Source: Paracyclopina nana
Lineage: Eukaryota; Arthropoda; Copepoda; Cyclopoida; Cyclopettidae
DNA: 64,000 nt
Direction: 5' to 3'
Assembly: GCA_019096065.1 (NCBI GenBank)
Contig: JAGUCH010000001.1
Coordinates: forward strand, 4,526,001-4,590,000
Part shown: positions 12,306-25,125 of the stretch, one piece after another
Numbering within the stretch: position 1 is the first letter of the stretch
How the letters are laid out: each line of letters starts with the position of its first letter
Made by a program: the position numbers and the translations under genes
Notes under the pieces: generated by a model
The model's database searches: none
The model's input: the letters and a program-made list of their open reading frames with translations, nothing else
What the model was told of the DNA's origin: nothing

Positions 12306-12465
12306 TCTGTGATAACAGTTTTGACCATGATTATATGTAAGACGAGAAGAGCCTACAGAGGATTTTGTTGTTTGGCCAGCAGAATAAGTGGCCATTTTTT
12401 GTTTGTCAGACTGTATTTTTAGCCTGTACTGCTATCATTATTCTCATTCAGAAGTGCTGTGATAA

Positions 12466-12471
12466 AATAAA
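12466..12471 (+). terminator. Poly(A) signal of the Toll gene
   Basis: A canonical AATAAA lies 161 nt after the Toll stop codon, followed by a T-rich stretch suitable for cleavage and polyadenylation. Confidence 0.75.
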
Positions 12472-12479
12472 TTGATGAT

Positions 12480-15400
12480 TTTTTCCCGAAAGAATTTCAC
12501 TTTGGCAAGATCATTTGAGAAATGTAGGGAATCTTCTTCTTCAGGACAAGATGTTTATCGCTGCATAGCCTTAGTACCACCGAGATTGGCACTTGGAAAA
12601 CTACAGCATGAGTTCTTGATGCGAGCCTAGCTTGGAATGTCAAAATTCCGAATTGACATTTCCGCGAGAGAATAGTTCAAATTTTTTGAGGGCTTCAGGC
12701 ATATCTTTGCCTTATCAGAAATCTTTCATAAACTACATATACGTAGCGTTTTGCGCAAAAACGGCTGCATTGTATGAGGTGCACGGTGCACTTTTATAGC
12801 TGGTATGCTAAATAGAAGGTTTTTTTTTCCACCAGCTGAAAAATCAGCAAATTCTGCAATTGTGACGGCAACCCAATTATGGCCGAGTCCTGGATATCGA
12901 AGAGTACAATAGCACCGAAAATGGTCAGAATTATGGTTGATGATGACCCACAAACTCCAAGTAATCCGGCTGAATATGAGAAAATTAACAATTTCACCTC
13001 GAGGTCTTCGTCTTCTGATGATGAAGAAGAAGAATGACCGCAACAACTAACTTCAACTTTGAAATTTGATTTTTGTGGCTGCCCAATCAACATTCATGGA
13101 AAAACAAAATGGCCAATTCATTCATTAAGACCGGGCGCGGGTCAGCGAAGACAACTTGTGCAATTCTGCCAACAGTTGGAAATGCAAAACGTAATTTCCA
13201 GCCTTCATTTGAGCTCTTTACAACTAGCTATAGCAGTTGAGAATTGCATAAGGGAACTATAATAAAATTGCAGTTCTTGGTTTTACTATCTTTTTTTCGA
13301 GCGAAAAACAGCTCGGCTGTATTGATTACAAAGGTAAAACAACGCTTGGCTCAAAAGATATAAATTGTTTGCCTTTAGTGGTCTTTAAAGCGAAAAACCA
13401 ATTTCCCTTGGTGAAATGCTCGAGTCGAAATAGAGAAGCTGGAAATGTCCCATAGTGTCTTTTGATGCTGGCCCGAGATAGATGGTTTGCCAGTAAAGTG
13501 CTCAGATTCGGAATGTCTGGAACGGTCACACTACTTTCCAAAACTATTTGTGGCTCGATCCATCCTCGCAGCGTTATAGCTACACACAGAGCAGGGATTA
13601 GTTCGGGGATTAAACTCCTTGGTTAGGAAGAAAAATCACACTAATCTCCATAAAGATCCACCATCAATCTAGTCTAAATAGCAAGTTGGCTGGTCATTAA
13701 AGCTGCATTCATTCCCCCCAAAAGGAGAACTCTTTTGCCAGGACCACATTTTCTTCGGTATTGTGAGATAGCTGCTGACCTGACAAGAAATGCATCCAAG
13801 AAACCCGACCAAACGGGGCAATTAAAGCAGCAAATTAAAGCTGAACAAATACTTTGATTTCAGCAATCATCTCGCCGCCCATAAAGTGCAAATTGACGAT
13901 TGAGGTTGAGTGAATTTCAATCAGCAATTATTGCGTAACCAGTGAAATTGATAACCGAAAATTAAATGGCTGACGACGATGGAGACAAAAAACTAATAAA
14001 TGAGCCCAGATTGGCCATTCATGACTTTTTTGCTGTCGTTCGGACGGGAATGTCTGGGTCATCAATTCCGTGTAAAGGCTATGAGCACTAAACTGGAGCT
14101 TTTAAACACTGACCGAAAACACTTGTGCGTGAACTGCAACGCCTATCTGACTAATTTTTAGGGGCATTTTTCAAGCCTTCCTTTGTGTCACAACCGTTTC
14201 TCTAAATACCACGAGGTTCAAAGGAATGAGTAATGGCACTCACCCCCCAAAAGAGGCTGAATTGGGCTTGATTTTGAATTATCTGCAAACGACGAAAAAA
14301 CCATTGGCAGTTCACTAGCTCGCTTATCAAAAAGCAGCATTAGGCAGCCATTAATTTTAATTGACTCTCTTACCTTTTTCACCGGGTGAAAAAAAGCCTA
14401 CTCTCATCATGACTAATGCGATGTGTCATTTAAGTTGATCTTAATTAGGTTTCCCAGCTTTTTGCGAGGACATTTCCCAAAGTGGCGGTTGCAACGCCTG
14501 ATGAGCCGCATAATGGCATGTTACTTACTGGCTGCTAAAAATGGGCCCTTTTTTGCTACGCAATGTTAAGTAAGACGAATGTCCTCAAGCAAAGAAGCAG
14601 AAATTGCTCTCGCCTTGGACCCAAAGGCGGAACTCATTCATTTCCAAGCCAAATTCACTCAGGGAAAACGAGCAAAATTCCGTAACGTAATTGCCGCCTT
14701 CTGCTCCTTTGCTGCACGCGGTAGACTTTCCTAAAAATCCAATTCCTGCTTATTTTCGAGGACGTTTTATTTACCTTCCCACTTTGCTGTGAATGCCCGA
14801 GACACATTTGAAGCAAATTGGATGTGTGGGACGAGGATTATGTTATAGCAACTTTGTGGCCTTTTTATGGACTTGACACTATTCTTTGGATTATTGGCCA
14901 TTTAGCCCAGTAGTTCTCCCTAATGGCATTCTCCGCCATTTTTGGGCCGACAGGGAAAGTTCAAATTCGCTATTTTTACTTTGCAGCACACAGCCTCTGA
15001 TTTACGAGCGACGTGGATGTTTTTCAGATGTGTCACCATGGATGCTGCTGCTGCCATCTTCAGAGAGTTGTGTATATCTTTAGTCAAACAAATTCTGGCC
15101 AGGGAGAATTTCCAGAAATTACAATATATGCCCAAATCTCACATCTTGAATGGTATCTTGCATAAAAGCCACTTGCTGTTTGATTGGAAATTGAATTTCC
15201 ATTTTTGGCAACCCTTCCAATTGCCAAGATTCACGACATGTCAAATATTTTGAGCGTACTACAACAACCGAGCATAAATCACTCCTCTATTTTCTCCCAG
15301 GCACTGTGGGAATGAATAAGTAAAGGGTAGAAACTTGAGGGAAAAAAGGGGACTTTTTCTAATGGTTCAACTTAGGAAAACATCGCAAACTTTTTGCGTT

Positions 15401-18400
15401 GATGGCGCACACAGTGCTATATTTTTACCAATTAGTGAAGTTGCTAGACAGAACAATGGGCTGAATGAGGTTTTGTTAAAATTCAGCTCTTTTGTGCTGA
15501 CAATCGGGAGGTCTCTTCTATAGAGGAATGAATGCCCATACCTAAGCGAATGGCATCTTAATTGTGCAGTGGCCAATTTTGCAATAACTGGCCCAAGAAA
15601 AATAAAAGGGAGCCAAAAATGGGTGCTCTCGTTTCTTCGTGACCCCGCGAAATTTAGGCCTGTTTTCACCCTGTTAAAGAGCGTACGACTTGAGTGCATA
15701 GACCATCATCTCTATTTTCCAATCAATTTTCTCCTCGTTTTTTGTCGAAGCTCGAGCACAATGGGCAATTTTCTACTCTCGCTAAGTGAGCTTTTAGAGA
15801 GTTTTCAAATACTTTCAGCGCAGATCGACATATCAGTCGATGACAGCACCACCGATCGAGAAAAGACTGTCATTTTTTAAAGAGACAAAGAAATGGCGCT
15901 CATTTTTTGGTCAAGACTGCAGTAATCCATACAATTACTATTCCAGCTTGTATGGGGATTATAATAGCACCGAGTGGCCACTTTTGCACATTAACAACAG
16001 TCATTCCAATGGATAATGTGGCATTACAGCCCATAAAAATTGGTTTGGCCATAGTAAAATGGCCATTTTTCTATCAATTAGCCTATAAGAAGAATTGGTG
16101 CATTCGCAACAGTTACTTTTTTTTCAAAGCCCGCTCCAGTTTCTGCTATTGTGTGAACTCATCTCTCAGCCATAAAAGTTCAATTATACAGCCCACATTT
16201 AACTGACATGAACACACATGGACACTAAAAGTCAATCTAGAAGTTTCATTTGGGGAAAATTAGCAGAGTTGCCACCGAATGCTGCAAATTGTCATGATTG
16301 GCTCATAATTAGTTTTTCAGCTAAAAATGCTCACTGTGCTCGTCTGGAAACATTGAAGATGTGAAAATTATGGTAGCAAGGAAGTGCCAGTCATCATCAT
16401 ATGAATTTCAGCCCGCCTTGGTGAGCTTACATTTCAACAGTAGCAAAAAGTGGTACCAAGTCTAGGAGCCAATTATGATGATTCGGCCTAATGACGTTTC
16501 ACAGCCTCTGGCCAACCTCTGTGCTCACTCCCATTGTTAGAGAAGTCGAGACAAGACTCGGCTGCTCCATTGTTGCACTGCATTTGCTTGGCTCAATTGT
16601 GCATGGGGACCGAGCACCGGTGTACCTAAAAGTGGCGGCGCCTAAGACGTCCCAATTCTAATGAGAACATGGCATGACCAACTGTTATTGTTTCAGTGTC
16701 TCGTGAATTTTTTTAGCCCAAATACTACAAAGATTTTTTCCAGACTACCTCTAGATTGGTCTGCCCGCAACGTGTTAAAGAGAAGGCCCAAATAGGTGGT
16801 GCAACTCGAACCTATTTATTTGTTGCTAGAAGCAAGCTAGCTGGGGCGAAATGTTGTGCTAAATTGGAGGCATAATTACAGGAGCACAAAATTAGCTAGA
16901 CATCAGACTTGAGACTTTTAAAGAGTCTATCATATTCAGTTTCAAAAAGTGACTCAAGTCAACGCTCACAGTCTCGCCATTTTTAATAGCAGCTTTTGTT
17001 TGTCTTTGGCAAAATGAATACGTTCGCACAAAGACCTCTCTTCGAGAAAGTTGGCGGAAAATATTCGGGTAAGTGGTGCGTGACTAAGCACAGTGGCGTT
17101 AAACTGTACAAAAAACTAAAGCGTTTGGGCACTTCTTGCGCTCATTCGCATAGCAGCAGCTAGCCAGGGAAGGAAAATTCAATCCAAATTGCAGTAGCAA
17201 TGAAAACTTGAGCGTATTTCCAATGACCCCAAATGCACCCTTCTTTTTTGCAGGGAGCTCATTTTACTTGAGGGCATTTTTTACCCATTGTGCAAGCTTA
17301 GGACATCAAGGATGCGTGTACGGAGTCACTTAGAAGTTTGCACATTGTCGACACCTCATGAGATGAGGGGCTTGAAGAAACAAGACAGAAATTGCATAAA
17401 CACACCCTTTCACAGGTGCAATAGATAATTTACTCATCAGTCTAACACAATTCAATCTCTACAGCTAGCAGGAGGGAGTTTATTATGCACTTAAGAATAC
17501 AGGCTAAATTGGAAATAATGTAAGGAAGGTAGAAGAGGTATCATCCTCCAAATTTGGCTCTAAAAACTTTGTCCTGACATTTGATGGCTTAATTGTTATA
17601 TCTGCCACAAAGTTTCTGACATCTAAAATGCCACAATTTTGCAACATTTTCTTAAGGTTGACTCAGCGGGACCAAATACGTATAAGGGCTTTTTTCTTAG
17701 CAGCCTCAGTAGGTGACAGCAGCGTGGATTCGTTGGTCTTGCCATAAAGAGCGATTGTTTTCTGCTCTCTCGGCAGCAATAAATGCACACACAAGAGAGA
17801 TAGTCGAGTGCAGCTCATGTAATTGCGCCTGTCACAAACCTAAGACACTGACGAAACTTGACGTAACAATAGGAGCAAAATCAGAGGTCACATTCCCTCA
17901 AAATCTGCTTTTCTCTTTTTTTCACAAATTGGCACAAAGGAAATAACTCACTTCCCCCACTTTTCCAATCTGCGCAACTTTAACAGATACAGGGTGGCTA
18001 TGGGTTGGCAGTATACCACGTGAAAAGAAGTTGGGGGCCCAAAGTGTGATCACTTTGAAAACTCGTTAAAAGGGCCTACTCGCTAAAAAGCCTCTTTAAA
18101 AGTGGAGTTTTATGGCTTTGTGGTAAAGATAAATAAGCTCGCTGCAAGACTCGCTAAAAGGCCTGATGCAATTCTGAAATTCTGAAACACTCGGTAATCC
18201 CTGTCTTACAACTTAGGTAGGCGTCATGCACTTCCTGTTCATTTGCAGGGGAAAATCAGGCTGACGAACAAAAAGAATCATCCACATTTCTGACGCGAAA
18301 AAATTCCTCGAGTCGCGCTGGAAATTAGGGTGAGGAAAAAGCGACAAAGAAATGCGCACGCCAGCTATCGCCAGTTCAGAGGCATTTTTGTCAACTTGGC

Positions 18401-18560
18401 GGTGGGTTCACTACATACAGCAGTGAAGCGAAAATCCTTGTATTTTGCTGAGATTTGGCGTGCGCTCGCATCCACCGTACAATAATGGATTTTTTTCGTC
18501 ACATGTGAAGAAATAATGTTCATTATTGTACAGTTGGCAACTTGAGAGTTCTTCCTCAAC
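12480..18560. other. Gene desert, 3' of Toll
   Basis: About 6 kb with no frame longer than about 110 codons, no recognisable exon and no conserved RNA that I could identify. A GAA/TCT-rich stretch occurs near 13005-13037. Around 18060-18150 the phrase CTCGCTAAAA(A)GGCCT recurs, which may be the remains of an interspersed repeat. CCATAAA/TTTATGG heptamers recur here and throughout the noncoding DNA. Confidence 0.5.
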
Positions 18561-18561
18561 T

Positions 18562-18642
18562 AAAAAAAGGCTTGACCGGGATTCGAACCTGGGTCGACTG
18601 GGTGAAAGGCTAGCACTATGCCAATGTACTATCTGAAACACC
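18562..18642 (-). pseudogene. Degenerate tRNA-like element (tRNA pseudogene or SINE head)
   Basis: On the minus strand there is a perfect B box (GGTTCGAATCC, plus coordinates 18579-18589) and an A-box-like TGGCATAGTGC (18613-18623), with a T-run terminator (18562-18568) directly after the 3' end. The anticodon-loop region CTTTCAC would read UUC (Glu). The T arm folds with one mismatch, but the anticodon stem does not pair and no 5' segment complements the 3' acceptor strand TCAAGCC. It therefore has Pol III promoter parts without a sound cloverleaf. A decayed tRNA gene or the tRNA-derived 5' part of a SINE are both possible. Confidence 0.6.
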
Positions 18643-19081
18643 TTACGAAATAGCTCCTAATCACATCATTATATTTTTCTATCAGAAGCCCTTACATAGC
18701 ATAGTTAGACCACAACCAAGTCTTCCAAAACACTTTTATTTAAAAAAAAATTTGCTAAAATCCAATTTTTTTTAAAGTTTTCAAGTCAATTTAGTGAAAA
18801 ACTTATATTGATCTTGCTAAAGTAATGGTATGTAACATCTTATCTTTCAAGCCAAATTCGTCATTTTGGTGCTTTTTGGAAAAATTCTGGCTATATATGC
18901 CCATAAAAATATCTGGTTACCCTACAAGTGCTGAGCTCTTGCTGGAGATGCGCGTGCGCGATTGACCGCAGAGATTGACCTGCAAGCGAGCTATCTTTTT
19001 TAAGGCCAATTTAATTGTTAAATCAATAAATTTTTAGCATTTATCACTACTATTGGGACTTTAAACCGTCACGAAGCTGAC
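18643..19081. other. AT-rich intergenic, nothing recognised
   Basis: Short homopolymer A and T runs around 18738-18775; no frame or repeat with support. Confidence 0.5.
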
Positions 19082-19249
19082 AAAAATGTCAATACTGTCC
19101 AGATGACTCGTCCATATAGGGTTTTTCGCTCATTCGTAGTAAAATTCCAGATCACTCGTGGCTTCGCCACTCGGTGATCTTTCATTTGACTACTCATGAG
19201 CGAAAAACCCTATATGGACTCGTCATCAGGACAGTATTGTTACATTTTT
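19082..19249. repeat. Fold-back (palindromic) MITE-like element
   Basis: A long imperfect inverted repeat of about 168 bp. The left arm begins AAAAATGTCAATACTGTCC and the right arm ends GGACAGTATTGTTACATTTTT. The arms match through CCATATAGGGTTTTTCGCTCAT and its complement ATGAGCGAAAAACCCTATATGG, about 45 bp per arm with a few mismatches and a 2-bp indel. A second, smaller inverted repeat (GATCACTCGTGGC ... GCCACTCGGTGATC) forms the centre, so the whole unit can fold into one hairpin. No ORF and no clear target-site duplication were found. It is most likely a non-autonomous fold-back or MITE insertion. Confidence 0.75.
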
Positions 19250-22200
19250 CCTCCTCGTAGTGCCAGTATATTTCTTGGTTGGGCGTTAAAATTCGTGGCA
19301 TCTCTCACACGGACAAAAGCGAGCCAAGTTTTAATTACCCGAGGAGAGTCTTTACAAATTTCTCCCTGAGCTTTTTCAAAGTGTTTTTATGGCCAATGTT
19401 GTGTTGCTCTTGGTATTTGCCAAACAATGCGTGAGGTCATAGCATCATCGCTTTTAAAAAAGCTTTCACGCGTTTTCTCTCTGGCCCGCTCAGGTCTATG
19501 ATACTATGATGATTTTGTTTGCAAAAAGTAGCATTGTAACGCAGGTTTTGTTCGAAAAGCAATTCGCTTTTACAGCTAGCTGCCCGCACTGCTCACTTTT
19601 GCAATGGAGTTTCAGGTTTTATGACCTTTTTGCATGCTTTTGGGTCTCAGATTTCAACGGGGATTGATTCCCTATGCTAAAAGTCAAAAGATCTGCCTTT
19701 TTCGACCCCCTTCTTAAAGCCTCTTCTTCTCCTGCCTTATCTTATTTGTGAGGCAAACGTTTATAGTCCCTTAAAAGTGTCTTCTTGTGGCTCGAGAGAT
19801 GCTATCAGATATGTGCACAAAACTCTCGAGAGACATAATTTCTTTAAAAAAAACCACCACCACCAAAAAAACGACCCCGAAGACCTCAAGGCCATCATCT
19901 CTAGTTCTTCCCCCTTTTTATCTTGTTTTGTCCTTCTTTGTTCCTCTAGCGCACTAAGAAGACGTAAAAATCAGTGACATTTCCCAAAATTAGATCTAAT
20001 CTCCAGAAGTTGTGCCATTGAATTCAACTGGTTGAATGAAGGGAGAAAGAAGTGGCTTGAATAGTATCATGAACGAATGAGGCAGGCTTTTCAATTAGGC
20101 TCAACAAAAAATCCACAGTTTCCTCGGTGCAAGCCATAAAGTGTGATTTTATCAGCATTTCATAGAATTCATCATAGTTGGTCAACATACAAGCGGTTTT
20201 ACAACTTCATAAAAAGCTCCGACAGCAACTGTTCTAGGGGTCCTATCCTGAATGTAAGTCTAGAGCCGTTAAATGTCCCGCATTTGGCTCAGGAGAGAAA
20301 TCTAAGCCGAGTTTGATTTTTTTGTACTAAAAGCGAGCAATCTGTCCATCAATGTCGGGAATTCGATCTTCTTTGGGTCAAAATAGCCTCATAGTACTCT
20401 AAGGTGAATTTGTCAGCTATTTTTTACGTGTTGGGCACAGTGGGGCTTGCAACTTTAATTTAAAACCTTATTTTTTTAAAAAGAAAATTGCCATACCAAT
20501 AAAATCTGTCTCTCTTAAGTTTTCCTTTTTTAACCTAGTTTTCCCAGAGTGCGAGTAAGCAACAGATTTGATGTCGACGCGTGATAAAAGGCAGAAGAGA
20601 AAACGATTCGTTCGCCTCTTTTGACACATTTTTTACAACGCCTGCTGTGAAAAAGCCAAGATTTCTCGGACTCGGGTCAATATATACTTGATGGACTTGA
20701 CCCAAGTATCAGTCATGATGAAGGGAATTGAAAAAGCGAACCTTATCTTAAAGCTCCCTGTTCAAATTCTGGTTTCATCCTAATTGACAAAGTGGGGCCA
20801 AAAAGATAGATGTGTCCCACAATGCCTTCTTGATTTTTCATCATCAAAAAGAGGGTAAAAAACGTTGTTTCTATTTCTCTCTTTTTTATCCACGCCATGA
20901 AATTCATCGGCTTCGAGGACTAACTTGACAGAGCCATTAAGCTTAATAGTCTTAGACATTCAAATGGTCTTGACACCACACTCGATTATTCAGTTTTCAA
21001 GGCGATCTCGATTCACAATCTGGTTAAACTAACGATGAAGTATAAAAAAGAGTCTTACCTTCCCCATTATTAGTAGGGAAACACTTGTGCACGCGACCAG
21101 ATGAACGCTTTTTGTTTTTATCGCAGATCGACTATGAACCTCAGCCCATGATAAATGGGTCGACAAGTTTGGGGCAAAAACGGGCCAATTTGGCGCTCCA
21201 TAAAAGGCGAAAACGAAGTGAAGAACGGATTCTGTTTACTCGGCAAAGTAGATAAATGGGCGATCATTTAGGAGATTTACTACACCAGCAAAGCGAACTG
21301 TTTGTCCATTAAAAGTCTTGTGCCATAAAGATCTAAAAACCAGATCTACTAAGTTATGGCTGGAATGTCTTCAGTCATATTCGCAGAGACAAACAAGATT
21401 TGACGTTCGCAAAACAGCAGCAGCAGCAGCAGCTTGAAGTCAGTCGAGCATTCTTGTTGCGCGCTGTGGTTCGTGTGAAATGACAAAAACCGCAGAAAAT
21501 ATTGTTTGTGAAGCTTCTGCGCAAGTTCATTTGCATCTGAGATCGCCATCAAAAAGCGCCAATGTTTTGCTTGCCCTAAAGGTGACCGACCTGAGAAAAC
21601 AAAAGAAGAAAGGAAAAATGCCGGCCCCTGCTCGCTCCCTATTATATACATATACTGACAGAACCTTAAACGATGTTAATTGCAGTCCTAAATTCCCAAT
21701 TGAAACTGCCAATGAATAGGTTTTCACTTCCAAACTGGACGCTTTTTTCCCGTAGCAAAGAGACGAGAGTAATTACTGGAAATTTTCAATTCCATTTGCT
21801 GCTGTTTTATGAGCTACTGCGGCAGCCGTGGTCTATATATAGGACGTTTTTTACAGTTTTGATGTTCCGTTTTTGATTGCTGGAATGATGGCTCAATTTG
21901 ATGTTTGCTCCTGCCAATGTTTGCCTCATTTTCAATTGGGCTCTTGAGACAGCCAGGCAAAGAAGAAATGGCTGCTGGAATGTTTTCATACCCCAAAAAT
22001 GCCAAAAAGACAGTGCGAGGCTGTTTAATCTGAAATTCAATCTGTATGTTGCATCAAGCAATTAAGCTGGGGACTCCTGCGGCTGCATCAGCAGATGTCT
22101 GGTTTTAAATGGCATGTTTATTGTCCATTTTAGCACTCCATCAATCTCTTGGGCCTCAAGTTGCTCGTTTTCATCATTGGCAAAGGCTGTTTGTTTAAGA

Positions 22201-24493
22201 AGGGTTGTTCATGCTGAATCGTGTGACTGGTTCTCACACATCATCTGGCCATCTTCTCACGATTTAATTGGAAGGGTCAAATATTTTTGCATCAAGATTT
22301 GCCTTCTGCCAGATGAACATCATCATTAATTGGATCGGAATTAAGAGCCAATCTTGCAATCGGCAATCAAGCAAGGTGCTGGAAAGCAAAAAAAACAGGT
22401 CTGTGTGAGTAATTAAAGCCTGGCAAAAGGAATTTTCTAATTTATGCTAGGATGGCTGATGAGTGCAAACTTCAAGGAACTCATTTGATGCCGTCAAGAA
22501 TGTGAATAATAAGGCAATTAAAAATTCCAAATAGCCACTTGTGCTACCCTTATTTGGAATCAATTAGATGCAGTTCCTTTTGTTTCCAAGTAGAATTGCC
22601 TAGTCAGACACTGCCTAGCTGACAACGCTACCAATCGATCAGAGCAAGATTTCAATTAAGAAGACTGGAATTATGCTTCTGAGTGGAGCTCTCAAGGATT
22701 TGCACGGGGATATCTTTGAATTTGTTAGCACGCCACGAATAGGTAGTAGACATATACCTAGGATTTCCTTCGCCAAAGATTGATTAGATCATACTGGAGG
22801 CCTGTGTCTTGCACATGACTGATGAAGAGGCGTTTTTGAGCTCATTTCCATTATACGTGGAATACTAGGCCATAGAAATTCTAATGAGGAAAGGTAGAAG
22901 GACACTAGGTATAATTTAAAATGGCTGTCTTTCAAAAGAATTGATTGATTCTTCAAGATATAGTATAGAAGCCTGTAATTTTGGCATGAGTAAGGAATGT
23001 CAATTTTTCACTCTGCCTCGTGGACAATTCAGAACATCTTGACCGCTTAATTGGAGCAATGTAGCTTAGGCATTCGGCAGGCATAGCAACCAATTAGCCA
23101 ATCTCGTTGCGAAAAATGGAGTCATCTCCACCTGTCTAAAAGATGCACAAGCATGCTTTGACATAGTTTGTAAAGTCTCCCATGGAAACTGCTGATTGTT
23201 TGATGATTTTCCTTGTTGTTGACAACCACCTCTCAAAAGTTAACTATGAAAAACAGAAGAAGTAGATGACAAATCTTACAATCGACGTTGAGTCAGCAAA
23301 TTCCTCTTGATGATGGAGATGCCAATGTGAGCTCCTCTCGTGGAAAATGTCACCCAATAAAAAATGAGGCATCAATTTTCGTTGGAACATTCATTCTTGA
23401 AGCAACTGAATACACACGATAGTGACCGCGTTTGAAAAATAAGTTGGAAAACTGCGGGCTTTTTTCGTTTGGCACTTTGATTGACGGGTGCGAAAAGTTC
23501 TCTAATAAGGCAACACAACCAAAAAAATACCCATTAGCTCCGAGGAAAAGCAATTATGGCCCAAGCAGTCAGTGCAGCACATTGATCAGAAGCCACCAAC
23601 TCTATAATTGCTCTAATTGTATGGAATCTTTCAAAGGTATAGTATATTAGCCTCTTCATCTTTTCAGCAGAGCCAGCAAAATTGCTGCTCGCATGATAGG
23701 GTTGATTCTACGAGGCTAATGAGCATATTGACTACAGTCATTTTTACATCGGTGCTACGTGAGCATGGCAAATTTGACCATTCATTACGGCTCGGTTCAA
23801 TTATCTTGGCTGATCGGTGATTGCCGGAAAGACTGCTTCAAATTCGTGGTTAGTCAATGAAGAGCACCAGAGTTGTTTACATTATTATAGGCAATATTTT
23901 CTCACGAGAAAGAGCAGCTTCAATGCCGTACTACTCCTGCAACCCTAGTATGTGAGTAAGGTTAACTAGTAGGGGTTCCTAAAGACCCCCCGAGTTGCAA
24001 AAATTGATGGGGGTGGCCATGGTGATTTAAAAGCTAAAATTCCTGTCTGCGCTTTTTCACACATTCATTTCGAGGATTTTGTTTGACAAATTGACTGACT
24101 TTTGTTGCTGTGCAGCCAGTCAACAGTCCAAATATTTTTATGGGACTTTGATGCCTTTGTTGAGCTTTGGGATGCTCGTTTGTCAAACCTATCTGAAAAG
24201 AGCGAGCAAAATATTGACACAACGCTTAAACATGGCCAAACTCTCTTTTAAAGCCTCACAGCCTGTTGGCCATTCTTGAGCATTTATTGCCAAGCAAACA
24301 CCAATAAAATGTGTCTTCGTAATAATCATGCTCGATAATATTTTAATGCATATGGGCGACATATGAACGCCTAGTAACACGTTCGTTCTATTTTCCGAAT
24401 ATTCAATCATTCTGAGATTGTGGTTTTAGGAATATAGGCTCAAAAGTACGAAAATATGCTGTAGTCGTCAAAGCAATATGAAAAATTCAATGC
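19250..24493. other. Gene desert with a short CAG repeat
   Basis: About 5 kb without a supportable gene. A (CAG)n microsatellite of six units lies at 21415-21433. Open frames here are under 100 codons and overlap on both strands without family resemblance. A short TATATA run at 21646-21655 and another at 21835-21840 have no associated gene that I can see. Confidence 0.5.
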
Positions 24494-24806
24494 ACACAAT
24501 GAAAGGTTTAACCACAGCCGAGCCTGAGAATTATGGGAATCGAGCATAAACGATTCGTGAGCCAACGACCAATGACCATCGAAATTAATTGGGAAACAAA
24601 GAGGCAACGTCAGTAGCTTGAAATATTTGAAGATGAAGAAAATAATAATAATAATAATCAACTTGCATTTTTTTTCAGATTATATATTGTAACGAGGCTC
24701 GTTTACAAACACTAAGCTGTGAAACAAAGATATTAAGTCATGAAACTTCGGAATTATTTAATCATTCCTTTGGCACTTGGATGTTGCAATGGACTGAAAA
24801 GTGGAT
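24494..24806 (+). repeat. Tandem duplication copy 1 (5' end of the kelch-like gene)
   Basis: This 313-bp segment repeats almost perfectly at 24812-25125, about 318 bp away. Only two differences were seen: one substitution in the AAT-rich stretch and one T in the poly-T tract before CAG. The copy includes a candidate splice acceptor (poly-T then CAG, ending at 24678), the ATG at 24740 and the signal-peptide codons. It breaks off after codon 22 and continues into the start of copy 2, giving a dead 26-codon frame (MKLRNYLIIPLALGCC..., ending LKTQ). The near identity points to a recent event. Confidence 0.92.
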
Positions 24807-24811
24807 TGAAA

Positions 24812-25125
24812 ACACAATGAAAGGTTTAACCACAGCCGAGCCTGAGAATTATGGGAATCGAGCATAAACGATTCGTGAGCCAACGACCAATGACCATCGA
24901 AATTAATTGGGAAACAAAGAGGCAACGTCAGTAGCTTGAAATATTTGAAGATGAAGAAAATAATTATAATAATAATCAACTTGCATTTTTTTTTCAGATT
25001 ATATATTGTAACGAGGCTCGTTTACAAACACTAAGCTGTGAAACAAAGATATTAAGTCATGAAACTTCGGAATTATTTAATCATTCCTTTGGCACTTGGA
25101 TGTTGCAATGGACTGAAAAGTGGAT
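24812..25125 (+). repeat. Tandem duplication copy 2 (feeds the intact gene)
   Basis: The second copy holds the same poly-T/CAG acceptor (ending at 24997), a TATATA-containing segment and the start codon at 25059, and continues into intact exon 1 of the kelch-like gene. Sequence identity with copy 1 ends after GTGGAT at 25125. Confidence 0.92.

Noticed and set aside
24561-24571. GCCAACGACCA, identical to the start of arthropod 5S rRNA, with GAAATTAA nearby
   Set aside because: Only 11 bases match, the rest of 5S rRNA is absent, and the spacing is wrong.
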